Positions 47,213 to 57,539 are shown, counted from the first letter of the stretch. The stretch is 64,000 bases of DNA from Mesostigma viride (GCA_009746045.1 RPFO01000079.1:6984453-7048452), one strand, 5' to 3'. Notes: generated from the sequence alone by a model not told the origin. A program made the numbers and translations.

Positions 47213-47241
47213 AAATGTATCCTAATCCGGTAAAACCACCC
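47213..47241. repeat. 29-bp inverted repeat, right member
   Basis: Exact reverse complement of 34158-34186. CAA follows it and CAA precedes the left member, a weak hint of a 3-base target duplication. Confidence 0.8.
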
Positions 47242-47838
47242 CAACAACTTGAGAGCAAAAAGTGAAAGAAAGGCATCTCACACAAAAGAAGGAAGCCCAA
47301 AGAGGGCGTCATTCGAGGCAGCAGCAAAAAGGAAAAAAAAATCCAGCTGCTCAAAGATGCTTTTCCAGGATCAGCAACAACCTTAACATGCATGCTTTTA
47401 AAGGCTTAGCAATAACCCTTTCAATGGCTTTTTACAGGAAAAAGCCTAACCTCTTCAGATGCTTTTGAAGGCTAAGCAATAACCTCTTCCTTGTGCTTCC
47501 CTGGGTGAAGCAGGAGGAACCCCAGGCTGGCCGAACTGAACCCGCCAAGGGTTGTTCGTCCGTTTAAAATGAGAATGAAAGGTGCGGTCCTTTAACGGCA
47601 CCGCCACCTTCATGACAGGCAATCCGGCCCAACCAGCCGATTCTTGAGACCATGCTTTATCATCAAAGCAACCAAAAGACATTTCAATTCCAATGAGATA
47701 CGTGACGAATTACAAAGAGTGTCGAGTTGTAATGTTGTAGTTATAAGAGCAGCTGTGAGGTCCCTTGGTTGACGCCACTGCAGGCCCCTTGTGGCGGCAG
47801 TGCGCGTGTGTTCCCGACCTAGTTCCTACTGGCATTCT
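47242..47838. other. No gene recognised
   Basis: Diverged repeats of about 45 bases carrying GATGCTTTT and AGCAATAACC (47345-47490). No ORF with family features. Confidence 0.35.
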
Positions 47839-49055
47839 TGCCAACGACGACCAGGGTGCCCGAAGGCCCTGTCCCTTGTCTCGTTCTCAGTCTTACACAC
47901 ATTCTTAACAAAACCAATACATTGTCGTATCCGTCAGTCCATCCTCATGGCAACTGACTGCATGCAACCACTCACGGGGGCTGCTCCGGGCTGCTCGAAC
48001 TATTTCACCCCATGAAGACAACAAACCGGTTGTGAGGAAGAGAAACGGACGAACAACGACCACCATGGTTCGTTGCTCATCCTTCTATACCGTAGTGGCT
48101 GAAATCACATTGCGAATAAATCTTTTCGAATGACCCCCCGAAAAGTGCTAAAATAATACTTCAATTTACCCCGTAAAGTATGAAAACCGGGAGGCGCTAC
48201 ACCTGTTTCTGGCTGCAGGCCGCGGCGCAGCTAGATGAAGTGGAGCGCCGCGCTTGCCGCGCCGCGCCGCGTTGCGCCAGATTGAGAACCCGTTCAAGTA
48301 GCACTGATTAGGGGCGGGGGGGCCTACTATAGCACTGATTGGGGCCTTATGTCATACTGGTACTCACTTAATTGTCAGATAGGAACTGCGCTTGGTGGGT
48401 AATTAATGTACTTGATAGGTTAGAATCCAAGTCAGACACTTAACTAGGTGCCTGGTGCCCTAATATAAACAAGCTCCCGGGCTCGAAGTTTACCTAACCC
48501 GGGCTGAACTTTCCCCGCAAAGTGTCAAAACCATGCAGAAAAACCCTCGAAAAATTATTTATTCGCAATGTGATTTCAGCCACTACGGTACTGCTCAAAG
48601 CTCAAGCCTGGCGGCTGGCGCCACTAACGCCACTTTAGACATCAGCCAATCATAACATTGTCTAATTTCCGACAAGCTAAACTTCAAGCTTTATATGTCA
48701 AGCGAACACAAATATACAAGGGCAAATCTATCGGCCATGCCAGGCACCGCCTGGGGCTTCCTTGCATTTGTGTCTGGTGTCCCACGTTGAAATCCTGAAA
48801 TTGCACAGCTGCTCAGTGCCTCGCCGGCTTGCTGTGTACCAGCATTCGGCAAACTGCCCTTGTGACGAATGTCAGTGAAATTCAGGTCCGCCCAAAAGTT
48901 CCGTCAGCAAATTCAGCGGACTTGGCGCGTGAGTACAACTGAGATCGATCCGCGGCGTCAGTACCGGGCCGCGGTATAGCAACCCGCACAAGGCTGCGGA
49001 CGTCAGAATTACGCTAAAATCTGAATTGCGGACGTGATAGATCACGGACGCGACA
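47839..49055. repeat. LTR-like repeat, copy B, interrupted by a MITE
   Basis: Removing the 499-bp MITE and its duplicated TA leaves 716 bp that match copy A (33310-34031) base for base apart from a 4- and a 2-base gap and a few substitutions. It starts TG and ends GACA. Confidence 0.7.
48090..48588. mobile_element. 499-bp Tc1/mariner-type MITE
   Basis: Perfect terminal inverted repeats of about 32 bp begin CCGTAGTGGCTGAAATCACA. TA flanks both sides (48088-48089 and 48589-48590). Copy A of the host repeat is the unoccupied site near 33556 and shows exactly one TA there. Coding capacity is nil, and mobilisation would need a transposase elsewhere. Confidence 0.88.
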
Positions 49056-49574
49056 GGACTCGCGGAGGTTGAGCGTCTGCTGCTTGAGCTGTGCTGCATG
49101 CATGCGACGGCCGCGGAGGTGGTGGAGGTGGTGTGGTGCTTTTAAGTCCGCCCCTGGAGGTTTGGGCCGGTGGGATCGAGCATCCTCGGCAGGGCCGGAT
49201 GCAGCCTGCAGGTGCTGGTCGGGCGGCAGTGTCCTTCACCGCCTGGGCGGTTCACGATGCCTGCAGTGTTAAATATTTTGCAGGCACTCAATGGCGACGT
49301 ATCTGGCGTTGTCCTGGAGGCGCTTGTCGATGTCACGGAGCTGGGTGGTGATGGCGTCGGTGGATCGAGGCCGGCGGTGGTGGGGGTGGAGGTGGAGGCG
49401 AGGAGGGTGGAGACCTGTGGCGGTGGAGATGGCGGGGAGCTCGGCAGCCATGCAGCGTGCGGCCCACGGCTACCACATCTGCAGTGCTCAAGGGGCCGGG
49501 TCGATCACGTGCTGCGCTATGTCTTCTTGAAGGTGGTGGAGGAAGATGGATTCGGTCAAGGGGTATAGGGGACC
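49056..49574. other. Possible decayed coding DNA beside the Copia element
   Basis: On the minus strand, short frames include TTQLRDIDKRLQDNARYVAI and LTESIFLHHLQEDIAQHVID, both helix-like. They are not joined by clear splice sites. Copia insertion separates this DNA from 55470 onward, where the minus strand also reads SLISILKRSADDL. A broken gene is possible, but the family is not recognised. Confidence 0.25.
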
Positions 49575-49579
49575 CAGAG

Positions 49580-49855
49580 AGTTGCAATAATGTGTTTTGG
49601 ATACCAACGCTCTTCGTCGAGAGGCAAGTGCTTTGGTGCTACGCAGAGGAACACGCAGGCGGCTACCTCGTCCGCCGTCACGTTGCATTTATTTCTCATT
49701 AACTTATCATCGTGCATTGGACTTGCTTAACATAGTCCGAGATTCCTCGGCGCGACGCTAGATGCCGTTCACAAGATTCCGTCGCAGCAAAGATGCTGAC
49801 GGCGCGGCGTCCACACTAGGATTTAGGGTACTGAGTAGAACTACACAGTACAACT
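49580..49855 (-). repeat. 3' LTR of the Copia element
   Basis: 276 bp, a direct repeat of 55189-55464 with no difference seen by eye; the plus strand begins AGTTGCAATAATG and ends GTACAACT. Confidence 0.93.
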
Positions 49856-50272
49856 CCGACTTCTTTTTCTTTGTGAGTCGGTACGGACAGGGATGTACTC
49901 AAGATGATCGGTACGGCCGCATCCCAGTCACCGACTTCACAATCCTAGTAGTGGCAAAGTCTTGTTGGGAAACAACACCAACAAGCATAGCGGTCGCATG
50001 AACTTGGATGCATGTGCAAGACACACATCATTATGGCAAGTCATTTATTCATCGTACCACACTGGGGAAACCCGGAAACATAGTATGCCGGCCACCGCCA
50101 AGCATCAACGGGTGAAAACCCAGACAAGAGCCCATTACATAGTATGCAACTCTCCCGCAGAGAGAAGCATCAAGGCCATGGTCAATGCCAATTTTAAATA
50201 GGAAATTCAGAAAAGAGTGAAAACACACATCAGCCAGGGCAAGATGTAACCCTGAAATCAGACAGGGACAAT

Positions 50273-53200
50273 TTAAAGTGTCGCCTGAACTAGACGAAGC
50301 TTGTCATACTGAGGCCTAGCCTTGGCATACAGCTTGGTCAAAGCATCTGAAATGTTATCATTGTCGCGAACATGGTACAGCGAAACAGCGTCACTATATT
50401 CTTTGGCACGAAGGAAGTCGAGCTTGCGCGTGCGCGCATAAGGATCAGCCAAAAAGTCAATCAGCGACTGCGAATCCGTGAAGATGGTGGTATCAACCTG
50501 TGGAATGACACGGCAAAACTTCAAACACCACCGAAGAACCGCACGGAAATACATCAACTCCTCAGCAGTCTCGCAGAAGGCACGAGCCTCTGCAGTGTCA
50601 CTACCCACATACACCCGCCGATGTAAGCGAGAAAACCACGCAAAGGGTGAAGGGGAAGATTCAGGGACATGGACAGTGGCAGAATTACTCAAAAGCACCA
50701 CAGCGGCACAGCGCCCACGGAGCTTAGAGATATTAGCACTATCCAAACTGCTATCACAATACGCGGACAAGTGAATAGGCCGCTCATAGTCCACCCCATG
50801 TAAGACCAACCCAGGGGAGGCAGAAATGTACTTACACATGACATTGCGGGAAAGAGAGCACATCAAGTCATCTGGCAACCGAGCAAGCACCGCCAAGTCA
50901 GGGGAGACGGTAGAGACCAGCCAGTTCAGCTTACCCCGCAGAGAACCACACTCAGCAGGCTGAATATACTGACTAGTAAGGGATGAAAGCTGAGTGATGA
51001 GCTCCTGAACATAGTCCCCCGCTGCACGCAGCTTCATCACATATCTGCCAGAGGCATCCTTGGTGAGCATAGTGTCGACGCCACAGAACTTGACATACTT
51101 GTCCAAGACGCGGCGAATGACCTTGCCGACCGGGAAGTGCTGAGCAACAGTGGCACAAAACCAGTCTAGCCACGGTGTGGGGCCCATGCAGTCCACATCA
51201 TCGACATGAATGAACACAAAAACTGGCTGCCCCTCCCATGAGCCAACAAACAGAGAGGGGTCCAGGTCATGATAGTACATGTGCATCACATCAAGCAAAA
51301 GACGCTCGAGGCAAAGGCGCCAAATCCGAGGACCTGTCACAGTACCGTCAACACCCTTCAAGAGACGGAGAAACTTCTTGCCCATGATAGGCTGCCACAA
51401 GGGAGGACAGCGCACATACAAGCGGGTCGTGCCAGCCCACACATTCTCAGCGAGCTTGGGATCACCATTCAAAAAAGCTTTGCTGAAATCCATGAGGGCT
51501 GACTCATACGGAAGTCCCTTGTTGAGCTGGCCTAGGTAGAAGGACAGGACCATGCGCCAATTATCCTTGATCAACCCAGGTGCTGAGATGGCATTGTCCG
51601 GAAGATCACTAGTACCTGAAAATTCTAGGACCACCGGGCGAACAAAAGGCACCCTAGTTGTTGTGTCAGGCACCAACTTACGCTCCAAAGTCCACTTGTG
51701 GCGCAAAAGGCGAGCACCACTGGGCACTTCATCAACCGGTTCAACAGCACGGTATGCAAGCCACCTTTCACCTGACGCAATAATGGCCTTAGTCCACCCA
51801 TCTAGCCCCTCCTCCGTTTGACACTCCACGTCAGCATCATGGTAAGAGATAGGGCTTTGGGTAGCAACATCATGACGTCCAATGCCGAGACTAGCCAAGC
51901 TAGGACGTTTAGGAAGCAACAACTGAGTTACCAACGGCACATCACTCTCACGGGCATAGTTCACGTGCCGAATGTTGCCTATGACAGCAACAAGTTGGCA
52001 GTCAGACATGACAGCATAGTCCTCAAGAGGCAGATCAGCATGCCCCTCCCGCCGCAAGCAGGTGGAGTTGACCCAGACATCCTCCCGTACAAGGAAGTTC
52101 TGACCAAGGATTGGTGGACCACTATACCCTTCCACCACGCAAAACTCAACTAGCACCCCCATCACATTGACATCAATGACACCAAGGACAGGGAACTTCG
52201 TTGAGCCAGCAAAATCAGTCACACACTCCCAGTGCACTGAGGGTCTCACAGGATTGTAGTGCAGGGATGAGACAATGGAGGTTCTCGCCTGCGTATCTAC
52301 CAACATCCTCATACCATGCTGATCACCCAGGGTACCAAATGCGGATACCATCGCTGCCTTGACGGGATTTTGCAAAGCGTCTGTAGGAGGTTTACGCATC
52401 AACCTTTCTACAGCAAGGGTGAGAAAGCCCTTACGGCTTGGGCGCTCAAGACAGGAACTGCCCTGAGTACTATCCCTACCAACGCAGGGATCCTCCCGAC
52501 CAACGCCAGAAGGGGGGAGGTTAGGCAAGCTGTCGCGCAAGCTCTCTGCCTGTTCTACCCCTAGGGTGTGTAAGTGGTGTGCTACCACAGCAACATCATC
52601 ATCATAGTCCCCACTCTGCAACTCCAACTCAGCTTCCCCACTAGGCGCGCTAGTACCACTGTCCCCTGCATTGTCACATACAGGAGCCGAAGAGGAAGGA
52701 GGAGTCACAGTGCTAGAGAGCCTGCTAGGGTCGGAGTACAACTCCAACACTCTAGACCAAGCCTCCACATCACGCATGTAGGGCTTCACCCTATTCCAAG
52801 CCATAGTGACCTCAGTGCCCTCATAGTCCACCACGCATTTACGCATAGCAGCATCACAAGAAATTACCTTGGCTGGACCAAGCCACCTGCCACGCTTACC
52901 CAGGGCACCTTCCTTGTGCAGCCAAACATCATGCCCCACACTGGGCTCATAAGCCCCACGTCGCCTATCCAACTGGACAAGGCGCTGAAAACGGGATGCT
53001 AGGTGGTCTTTGTACACATCCACCACCACATCGTGATATTGGCCAAACTGCAAACCCTCGGCAGTCACCAACACCCCATCCTGTGTCGACATCAGCACAC
53101 GGTTGTTCAAACTTCGACACACGGCAAGTGCCCACAAGAGCCGACTAGAGAATTCACTGTGTGGCATGTGGTCCCCACGTCGGGTAGCAAGCAGCTTAAA

Positions 53201-53911
53201 CTCCTGTACCGCTCTCTCCGCTATCCCTTGTGACTCGTGGTCCTCACGCCCCACTGTTCCCACAAACTCATATCCAGGTTCCTTGGCAGCCCACTTGAAT
53301 TGCTGATCAAACTGCATCCCTGTAACCATGCTAAACATGGAGTCCAACAGGTCTATCCCCTCAAGGAGGTCCCCAACATGCTGTGACTTGAGTGGGACAA
53401 CTGAAACAAAATGGGAAAATCTGTCTATTCCCAGCAAGTAGACAGCCTGGTCCTGGAACAAAATGTCACACACCAAGTGACCACGCTCAAGGGGTGGGTG
53501 TTTGACATGCCTACGTGCACGCTTAGGCGCAGTGGACTGACACTGGTGACAACCACTGTACATGGACTGCACCGTGCTAGCCAACTTAGTCCCCGGTGCC
53601 AGTGCCCGTGCAAAACGGATAGCGTGGGTCCCATGGCCTAACACATGATGCAAGCGTGCAGCAACAGCAGTCAAGGAAAGGACTTCACCTGGTGTGGCCA
53701 GTGACCCCCCATCGTCACGGTCGACGTGCATGAGTCCAGCTTGCATAGTACCAGCATTACTGGTCGGTGGGGGTTCATGGTCCCGCGTTGCCGCAGGCGT
53801 AACAATGTCTGTGCACAAGCCGCTACGCAACACAGCAGCAATGCACGCAGCAGAATTGTTGTCTACACAACTACCCAGCTCATCACATGCAGCTAGATTA
53901 GTGGTAAACAC
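50273..53911 (-). CDS. pol: Copia pol: integrase, protease-like domain, RT, RNase H
   Basis: About 1,212 codons, counted from a GTG at 53911; the frame is open some 35 bases into gag in the -1 register. Integrase: His-His...Cys-x2-Cys (LHHVLGH...CHQC, ending at residue 124), catalytic Asp149, Asp202, Glu232, then a GPY/F-like module (about 335-380). Protease-like: LVDTQARTSIV (Asp539) with ILG at 601-603. Reverse transcriptase: Asp808 in MDFSKAFLNG and HVDD at 902-905. RNase H: Asp1053, Glu1108 or 1114, Asp1146, ending SDALTK. No stop interrupts the frame. The protease normally precedes integrase; here it follows it, and its DTG reads DTQ. Confidence 0.9.
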   Translation of the reverse strand: MFTTNLAACDELGSCVDNNSAACIAAVLRSGLCTDIVTPAATRDHEPPPTSNAGTMQAGLMHVDRDDGGSLATPGEVLSLTAVAARLHHVLGHGTHAIRFARALAPGTKLASTVQSMYSGCHQCQSTAPKRARRHVKHPPLERGHLVCDILFQDQAVYLLGIDRFSHFVSVVPLKSQHVGDLLEGIDLLDSMFSMVTGMQFDQQFKWAAKEPGYEFVGTVGREDHESQGIAERAVQEFKLLATRRGDHMPHSEFSSRLLWALAVCRSLNNRVLMSTQDGVLVTAEGLQFGQYHDVVVDVYKDHLASRFQRLVQLDRRRGAYEPSVGHDVWLHKEGALGKRGRWLGPAKVISCDAAMRKCVVDYEGTEVTMAWNRVKPYMRDVEAWSRVLELYSDPSRLSSTVTPPSSSAPVCDNAGDSGTSAPSGEAELELQSGDYDDDVAVVAHHLHTLGVEQAESLRDSLPNLPPSGVGREDPCVGRDSTQGSSCLERPSRKGFLTLAVERLMRKPPTDALQNPVKAAMVSAFGTLGDQHGMRMLVDTQARTSIVSSLHYNPVRPSVHWECVTDFAGSTKFPVLGVIDVNVMGVLVEFCVVEGYSGPPILGQNFLVREDVWVNSTCLRREGHADLPLEDYAVMSDCQLVAVIGNIRHVNYARESDVPLVTQLLLPKRPSLASLGIGRHDVATQSPISYHDADVECQTEEGLDGWTKAIIASGERWLAYRAVEPVDEVPSGARLLRHKWTLERKLVPDTTTRVPFVRPVVLEFSGTSDLPDNAISAPGLIKDNWRMVLSFYLGQLNKGLPYESALMDFSKAFLNGDPKLAENVWAGTTRLYVRCPPLWQPIMGKKFLRLLKGVDGTVTGPRIWRLCLERLLLDVMHMYYHDLDPSLFVGSWEGQPVFVFIHVDDVDCMGPTPWLDWFCATVAQHFPVGKVIRRVLDKYVKFCGVDTMLTKDASGRYVMKLRAAGDYVQELITQLSSLTSQYIQPAECGSLRGKLNWLVSTVSPDLAVLARLPDDLMCSLSRNVMCKYISASPGLVLHGVDYERPIHLSAYCDSSLDSANISKLRGRCAAVVLLSNSATVHVPESSPSPFAWFSRLHRRVYVGSDTAEARAFCETAEELMYFRAVLRWCLKFCRVIPQVDTTIFTDSQSLIDFLADPYARTRKLDFLRAKEYSDAVSLYHVRDNDNISDALTKLYAKARPQYDKLRLVQATL

Positions 53912-53934
53912 ATCATCGTCCCAACATGGGCTAT

Positions 53935-55161
53935 CTAGTTTGCTGCAGAGGGAGCAGGGACAGGCACATGAGTGTTAGCAGGTGTGGCCTGGGTGTTCCC
54001 CTGCCTCTGCCATTTGTTCCACTTGGCCTTCTTGGGCCGCATGTTGCCAGCCGGCTTGGGCGGGCGCTTCTTGCCCTGCGGACCGCGTGTGTGCTTGCAG
54101 TCCTTGGCGAAGTGCCCTGGCTGGTGGCAGGCGCCACACAGCCGCACATTCGGACCAGCCTTCGTGTTGGCTGGGCAATCCGACCACACATGCCCGGTGC
54201 CCTGGCATCGGCCACACTTCTCTTCACCTGCACCATGAATTCTTGCAATGGGCGCTGCAGCAGAGGAAAGAGGGTCAGAAATGCCCGCTGCCACCAATGC
54301 CTTGGCGGCAGCCGGCACAGCAACAGAATTGCGAATAATCTGGAAAGCCTCTGCCCTATTTGCTAGCTTGTCGACAGTCAGTGTTCCCGACATGCCCTGG
54401 AGGGCGGACTCAGACAGGCTACCAGACATGATGCCCTTTGCCAGAAACATTACCACCGAGAAGGCGTCACCTGGCGAGCAGGACGACAACGCCAGTTTCT
54501 GCTCGTAGTCGAGCGTTGCCTGGCTGATGTCTACCTTCCGATTCAGATCAAACTTTAGAATACTCACTGCATCTGCGACGAGGCGCATTAGCCCCGTCTT
54601 CAGGAGATTCTTCTCAAGGCTAGCCATGAATTCTTCCCAGCTCCGGTCCTCCTTGTAGGCTATCTCGATCAGGTCGGATACGACCTTGTAACCCTCGGTG
54701 GCCAGCCGATTGCGCCTCAGCAATTCGATAGGCTTGGCTACCATGTCTTGGACATCACTGTGCCACTTGCGCAGGTTCAAAATAAACTGTTCTTTCACCT
54801 TCTCTGATGGCTCAGGAGCCGCTGGAATCGGCGCAGGAATTCGCTCCTCGATCACCTTTTGCTCCTTCATCCAGAGGATGCGGGCAGCACGGTCTAGGCT
54901 TGCAGTGCGCAGCCCAGCCGCCTGTGATCCACTTGGCAGCTCCGCTGCACGGGCAGCTGCAGGTGCAGTTTCCTCCGCCGCAGTGTCCACCACTGCGGGG
55001 CTATCCTGCTTGGCAAATTCTTCGTTCAGATTCCTCTGAATCTCGCTCGCGGTGGGCTTGCGAAGTGTGCCCACGCCCTTCGAGCCCAGGGCTCCGAGAT
55101 TCGGCAGCTTGATTTTGTGTTTGATTTTCGACGACGGCGTTGTCAGGCCCGTCCGGAACAT
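53935..55161 (-). CDS. gag: Copia Gag
   Basis: About 408 codons from the ATG at 55161 (MFRTGLTTPSS), the first ATG inside the 5' LTR boundary; an open frame extends into the LTR but lacks a reason to be used. Gag proteins coat the element RNA and form the particle. The N-terminal part is Lys/Ala-rich, the centre is helical, and two CCHC knuckles end it: CGRCQGTGHVWSDC and CGACHQPGHFAKDC. A Pro/Lys-rich tail follows. The stop TAG lies just upstream of pol, whose frame overlaps in -1. Shifting just before that stop is a possible way to make Gag-Pol. Confidence 0.87.
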   Translation of the reverse strand: MFRTGLTTPSSKIKHKIKLPNLGALGSKGVGTLRKPTASEIQRNLNEEFAKQDSPAVVDTAAEETAPAAARAAELPSGSQAAGLRTASLDRAARILWMKEQKVIEERIPAPIPAAPEPSEKVKEQFILNLRKWHSDVQDMVAKPIELLRRNRLATEGYKVVSDLIEIAYKEDRSWEEFMASLEKNLLKTGLMRLVADAVSILKFDLNRKVDISQATLDYEQKLALSSCSPGDAFSVVMFLAKGIMSGSLSESALQGMSGTLTVDKLANRAEAFQIIRNSVAVPAAAKALVAAGISDPLSSAAAPIARIHGAGEEKCGRCQGTGHVWSDCPANTKAGPNVRLCGACHQPGHFAKDCKHTRGPQGKKRPPKPAGNMRPKKAKWNKWQRQGNTQATPANTHVPVPAPSAAN

Positions 55162-55188
55162 TTTTGAAAATGTTCTTTCTTGAGTACA

Positions 55189-55464
55189 AGTTGCAATAAT
55201 GTGTTTTGGATACCAACGCTCTTCGTCGAGAGGCAAGTGCTTTGGTGCTACGCAGAGGAACACGCAGGCGGCTACCTCGTCCGCCGTCACGTTGCATTTA
55301 TTTCTCATTAACTTATCATCGTGCATTGGACTTGCTTAACATAGTCCGAGATTCCTCGGCGCGACGCTAGATGCCGTTCACAAGATTCCGTCGCAGCAAA
55401 GATGCTGACGGCGCGGCGTCCACACTAGGATTTAGGGTACTGAGTAGAACTACACAGTACAACT
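55189..55464 (-). repeat. 5' LTR of the Copia element
   Basis: 276 bp, matching 49580-49855. It should carry the promoter on the minus strand, but no core element is certain. Confidence 0.93.
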
Positions 55465-55469
55465 CAGAG

Positions 55470-55825
55470 GTCGTCGGCAGAGCGCTTAAGAATGGAGATC
55501 AGAGAGCGGCGAGTTGAAGGTGAGGAGGGGACGGCAGCCGCCGGGCCAGGTGGCCAGGGCAGGTCCGCGCGGTGGGAAAACCGGATCGACGTCAACTCCA
55601 TATTGCGGAGGCGGGATCTGGCTTCCAGCTGCTGGCACAGGGCAAGGAGCGAGGCGTGCGACCCATAAAACGTACACGAGCTCCGGTGCGTATCTTGATG
55701 AGGGGCTGTTGAAAATAGCCGAGCCTGTCGACGTCAAAAGGTGGAAAATAACCTGTCGACGTCAACGTCGCGCTCGGATTGACCACTGCTAGGTTCGCCG
55801 GCCGGCCGGGGCGACTTCGCTTAGT
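55470..55825. other. Flank of the Copia insertion; no gene recognised
   Basis: Continuation of the DNA left of 49575. GTCGACGTCAA occurs twice near 55730 and 55755. Short ORFs on both strands show no family. Confidence 0.3.
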
Positions 55826-56378
55826 AAGTAAGTAAGTACTTGCGTGTCATGCGCAAAGGCATGCCACGGAGTACTATGCTAATCTCATTAGAAAAAAAAC
55901 TTTGCTTAGGCGATGCAGAGGGCGAGGCAAGCAAGCTAGGGAGGGACCCATGAGCGACCACCAGTGCTCGACTAGTGTCTCGGCTGCCTTCCGGCAGGGC
56001 CTGAGGGCGAAGCTGCAGCTAGCCGGAGCAGCAGGCGTATTTTCAGGGCTTAGCGCAGCCGCCAGGATGCGTTGCGCAGATCGAGGAGCGTTTGCTCGTC
56101 ATGATATTGCGTAATAGCTTCGGTAAAATATATCAGCATGTGCGTCTTAGAAAGACGAAGCAGTTGTGATATTCATAGCTGGTTGTCTCCTTGACAGTAT
56201 TCACAGCCGAATTCGGTGCCCAAATGTGAAAGTTACATACGAGCTCGATCCGCCGTCAGCCATGGCTACCTCGGTGGCCCGTGGCTCATGATTAATTAAT
56301 CAGCTATGCGAGATAACCATATATCAAGGAGACAGCCAGCGCAGGCAGGAAATCGGGACAATCCGGACCTATAATTAA
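55826..56378. repeat. Decayed dispersed repeat, third copy
   Basis: 55834-55893 resembles 28556-28615 and 16536-16600; 56140-56290 resembles 17040-17165. CTGGTTGTCTCCTTGA lies at 56179 and a reversed copy at 56321-56340. It is interrupted at TTAA (56379-56382) by the next element. Confidence 0.6.
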
Positions 56379-56382
56379 TTAA

Positions 56383-57539
56383 GGGGACGGTCCCGGCGCG
56401 AATATTTTGGCGCCGAAAAATTCGCGGTACCCGTCCGTACCGTGAAAAAGTGGTGCACGGGGCGCGCACCCCTACCGGAGCTGGCCATGGCGACGTGCTT
56501 TCAGGCAGAGTAGAAAAAGATAGCTCGCGGAATGCAGAGAAACTGAGCGAATCTTAAAGACGATGAGTAAATGATACTACTTCGTAGCGGAGTTCGCGTT
56601 TTTTGCAGTGTCGATGATTTTATTGATGACCATCGCCACGGGGGTCCAATCTGATGTTTTCGTCGAGAGGAATAAATTAGAATGCACGCTGGCGGCGGTG
56701 ATTGTCAGGTTTTATGGGCTTTACCTAGCGTCAAGGATGCGTTTAAATCGTTGTTGGTAAAGCTTTAAAAAATTTGCTGGGTTTCGGCAAGATTTCCGTC
56801 ATGATCGGTAAGACACTCTCCAGGCTCGCGGGATGCGCGTCTTATTATTCCATGGAAGGTTGTTCTTTCTTGCGCCGCTGGGCGAAGGACAATTCCGGTA
56901 ATGGTACGATCGTGTGATCAACGTGACCCTATGAATGTTTCGCTTCCTTTATGGGTTATCAACGCAAGTTTTCGGCTTCTTTCCGTGCAGTTAGCGCCAG
57001 GTATAATGCCATTCCGTGCTGCGCATCGCCAGATTCCTGGCACCTTTCAGTGGTTTTTATGTACGTTGCATGGCTGGGATGTGTCAAAGCGTGACCGTGG
57101 CATATCGTCAAGTTGTCAGGGATTTGCTGAGTGGTTTCTTGGAAGGAGATTGCTAATAGCACTCAGTTTTGTGTGAATATTGACGCGGCCTTTCTTAGCA
57201 GAGGCTTCATTGTGGTTAGAGGCTCACAAGCTTGAGTTTGTTTCTTGGCAAACAATTGCGCTGGAAAGAAAGGTGGCAGTGGTTTTTCTGAGGGGCATAC
57301 TGCATGGGTGGAACTGCGCGTAGGTAGGGGTTATCGTTGTCTTGTTGGCCTTTCTCCCACTAAAATGGGAGAGCCCTAATTCATATGCTAGCAAGGCAAG
57401 GTAACCATGGTAAGAAGCCTTGGCAAGCAGCATGTATGATAATTCTGCTTTCTCTGTGGACTGTCTGTTGTTACCCTTGTTGGGCAATCAGTGGATATGG
57501 CTTTCTAGGGTGTGTTTGAGCTTGGTTTTGGGATGATGC
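56383..57539. mobile_element. TTAA-flanked element, copy 2, cut by the Ty3 LTR
   Basis: Nearly identical to 10872-12028, with intact TTAA on the left (56379-56382). The match stops exactly at 57540, where the Ty3 LTR begins; copy 1 continues without a break. The remaining third should lie beyond the Ty3 element, outside the window. Confidence 0.85.

Larger units (their letters stand above)
49580..55464 (-). mobile_element. Complete Copia-type LTR retrotransposon
   Basis: 5,885 bp between two 276-bp LTRs that look identical by eye, flanked by a 5-bp duplication CAGAG (49575-49579 and 55465-55469). Gag and pol frames are intact, so insertion is probably recent. A purine tract lies just upstream of the 3' LTR on the element strand (49861-49872). 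LTR ends are AGTTG...CAACT rather than TG...CA. Integrase precedes reverse transcriptase, which is the Copia order. Confidence 0.93.

Noticed and set aside
49333..49587. Pro-rich minus-strand ORF
   Set aside because: Low-complexity Pro/His sequence from a GGTGG-rich stretch, without splice or family support.
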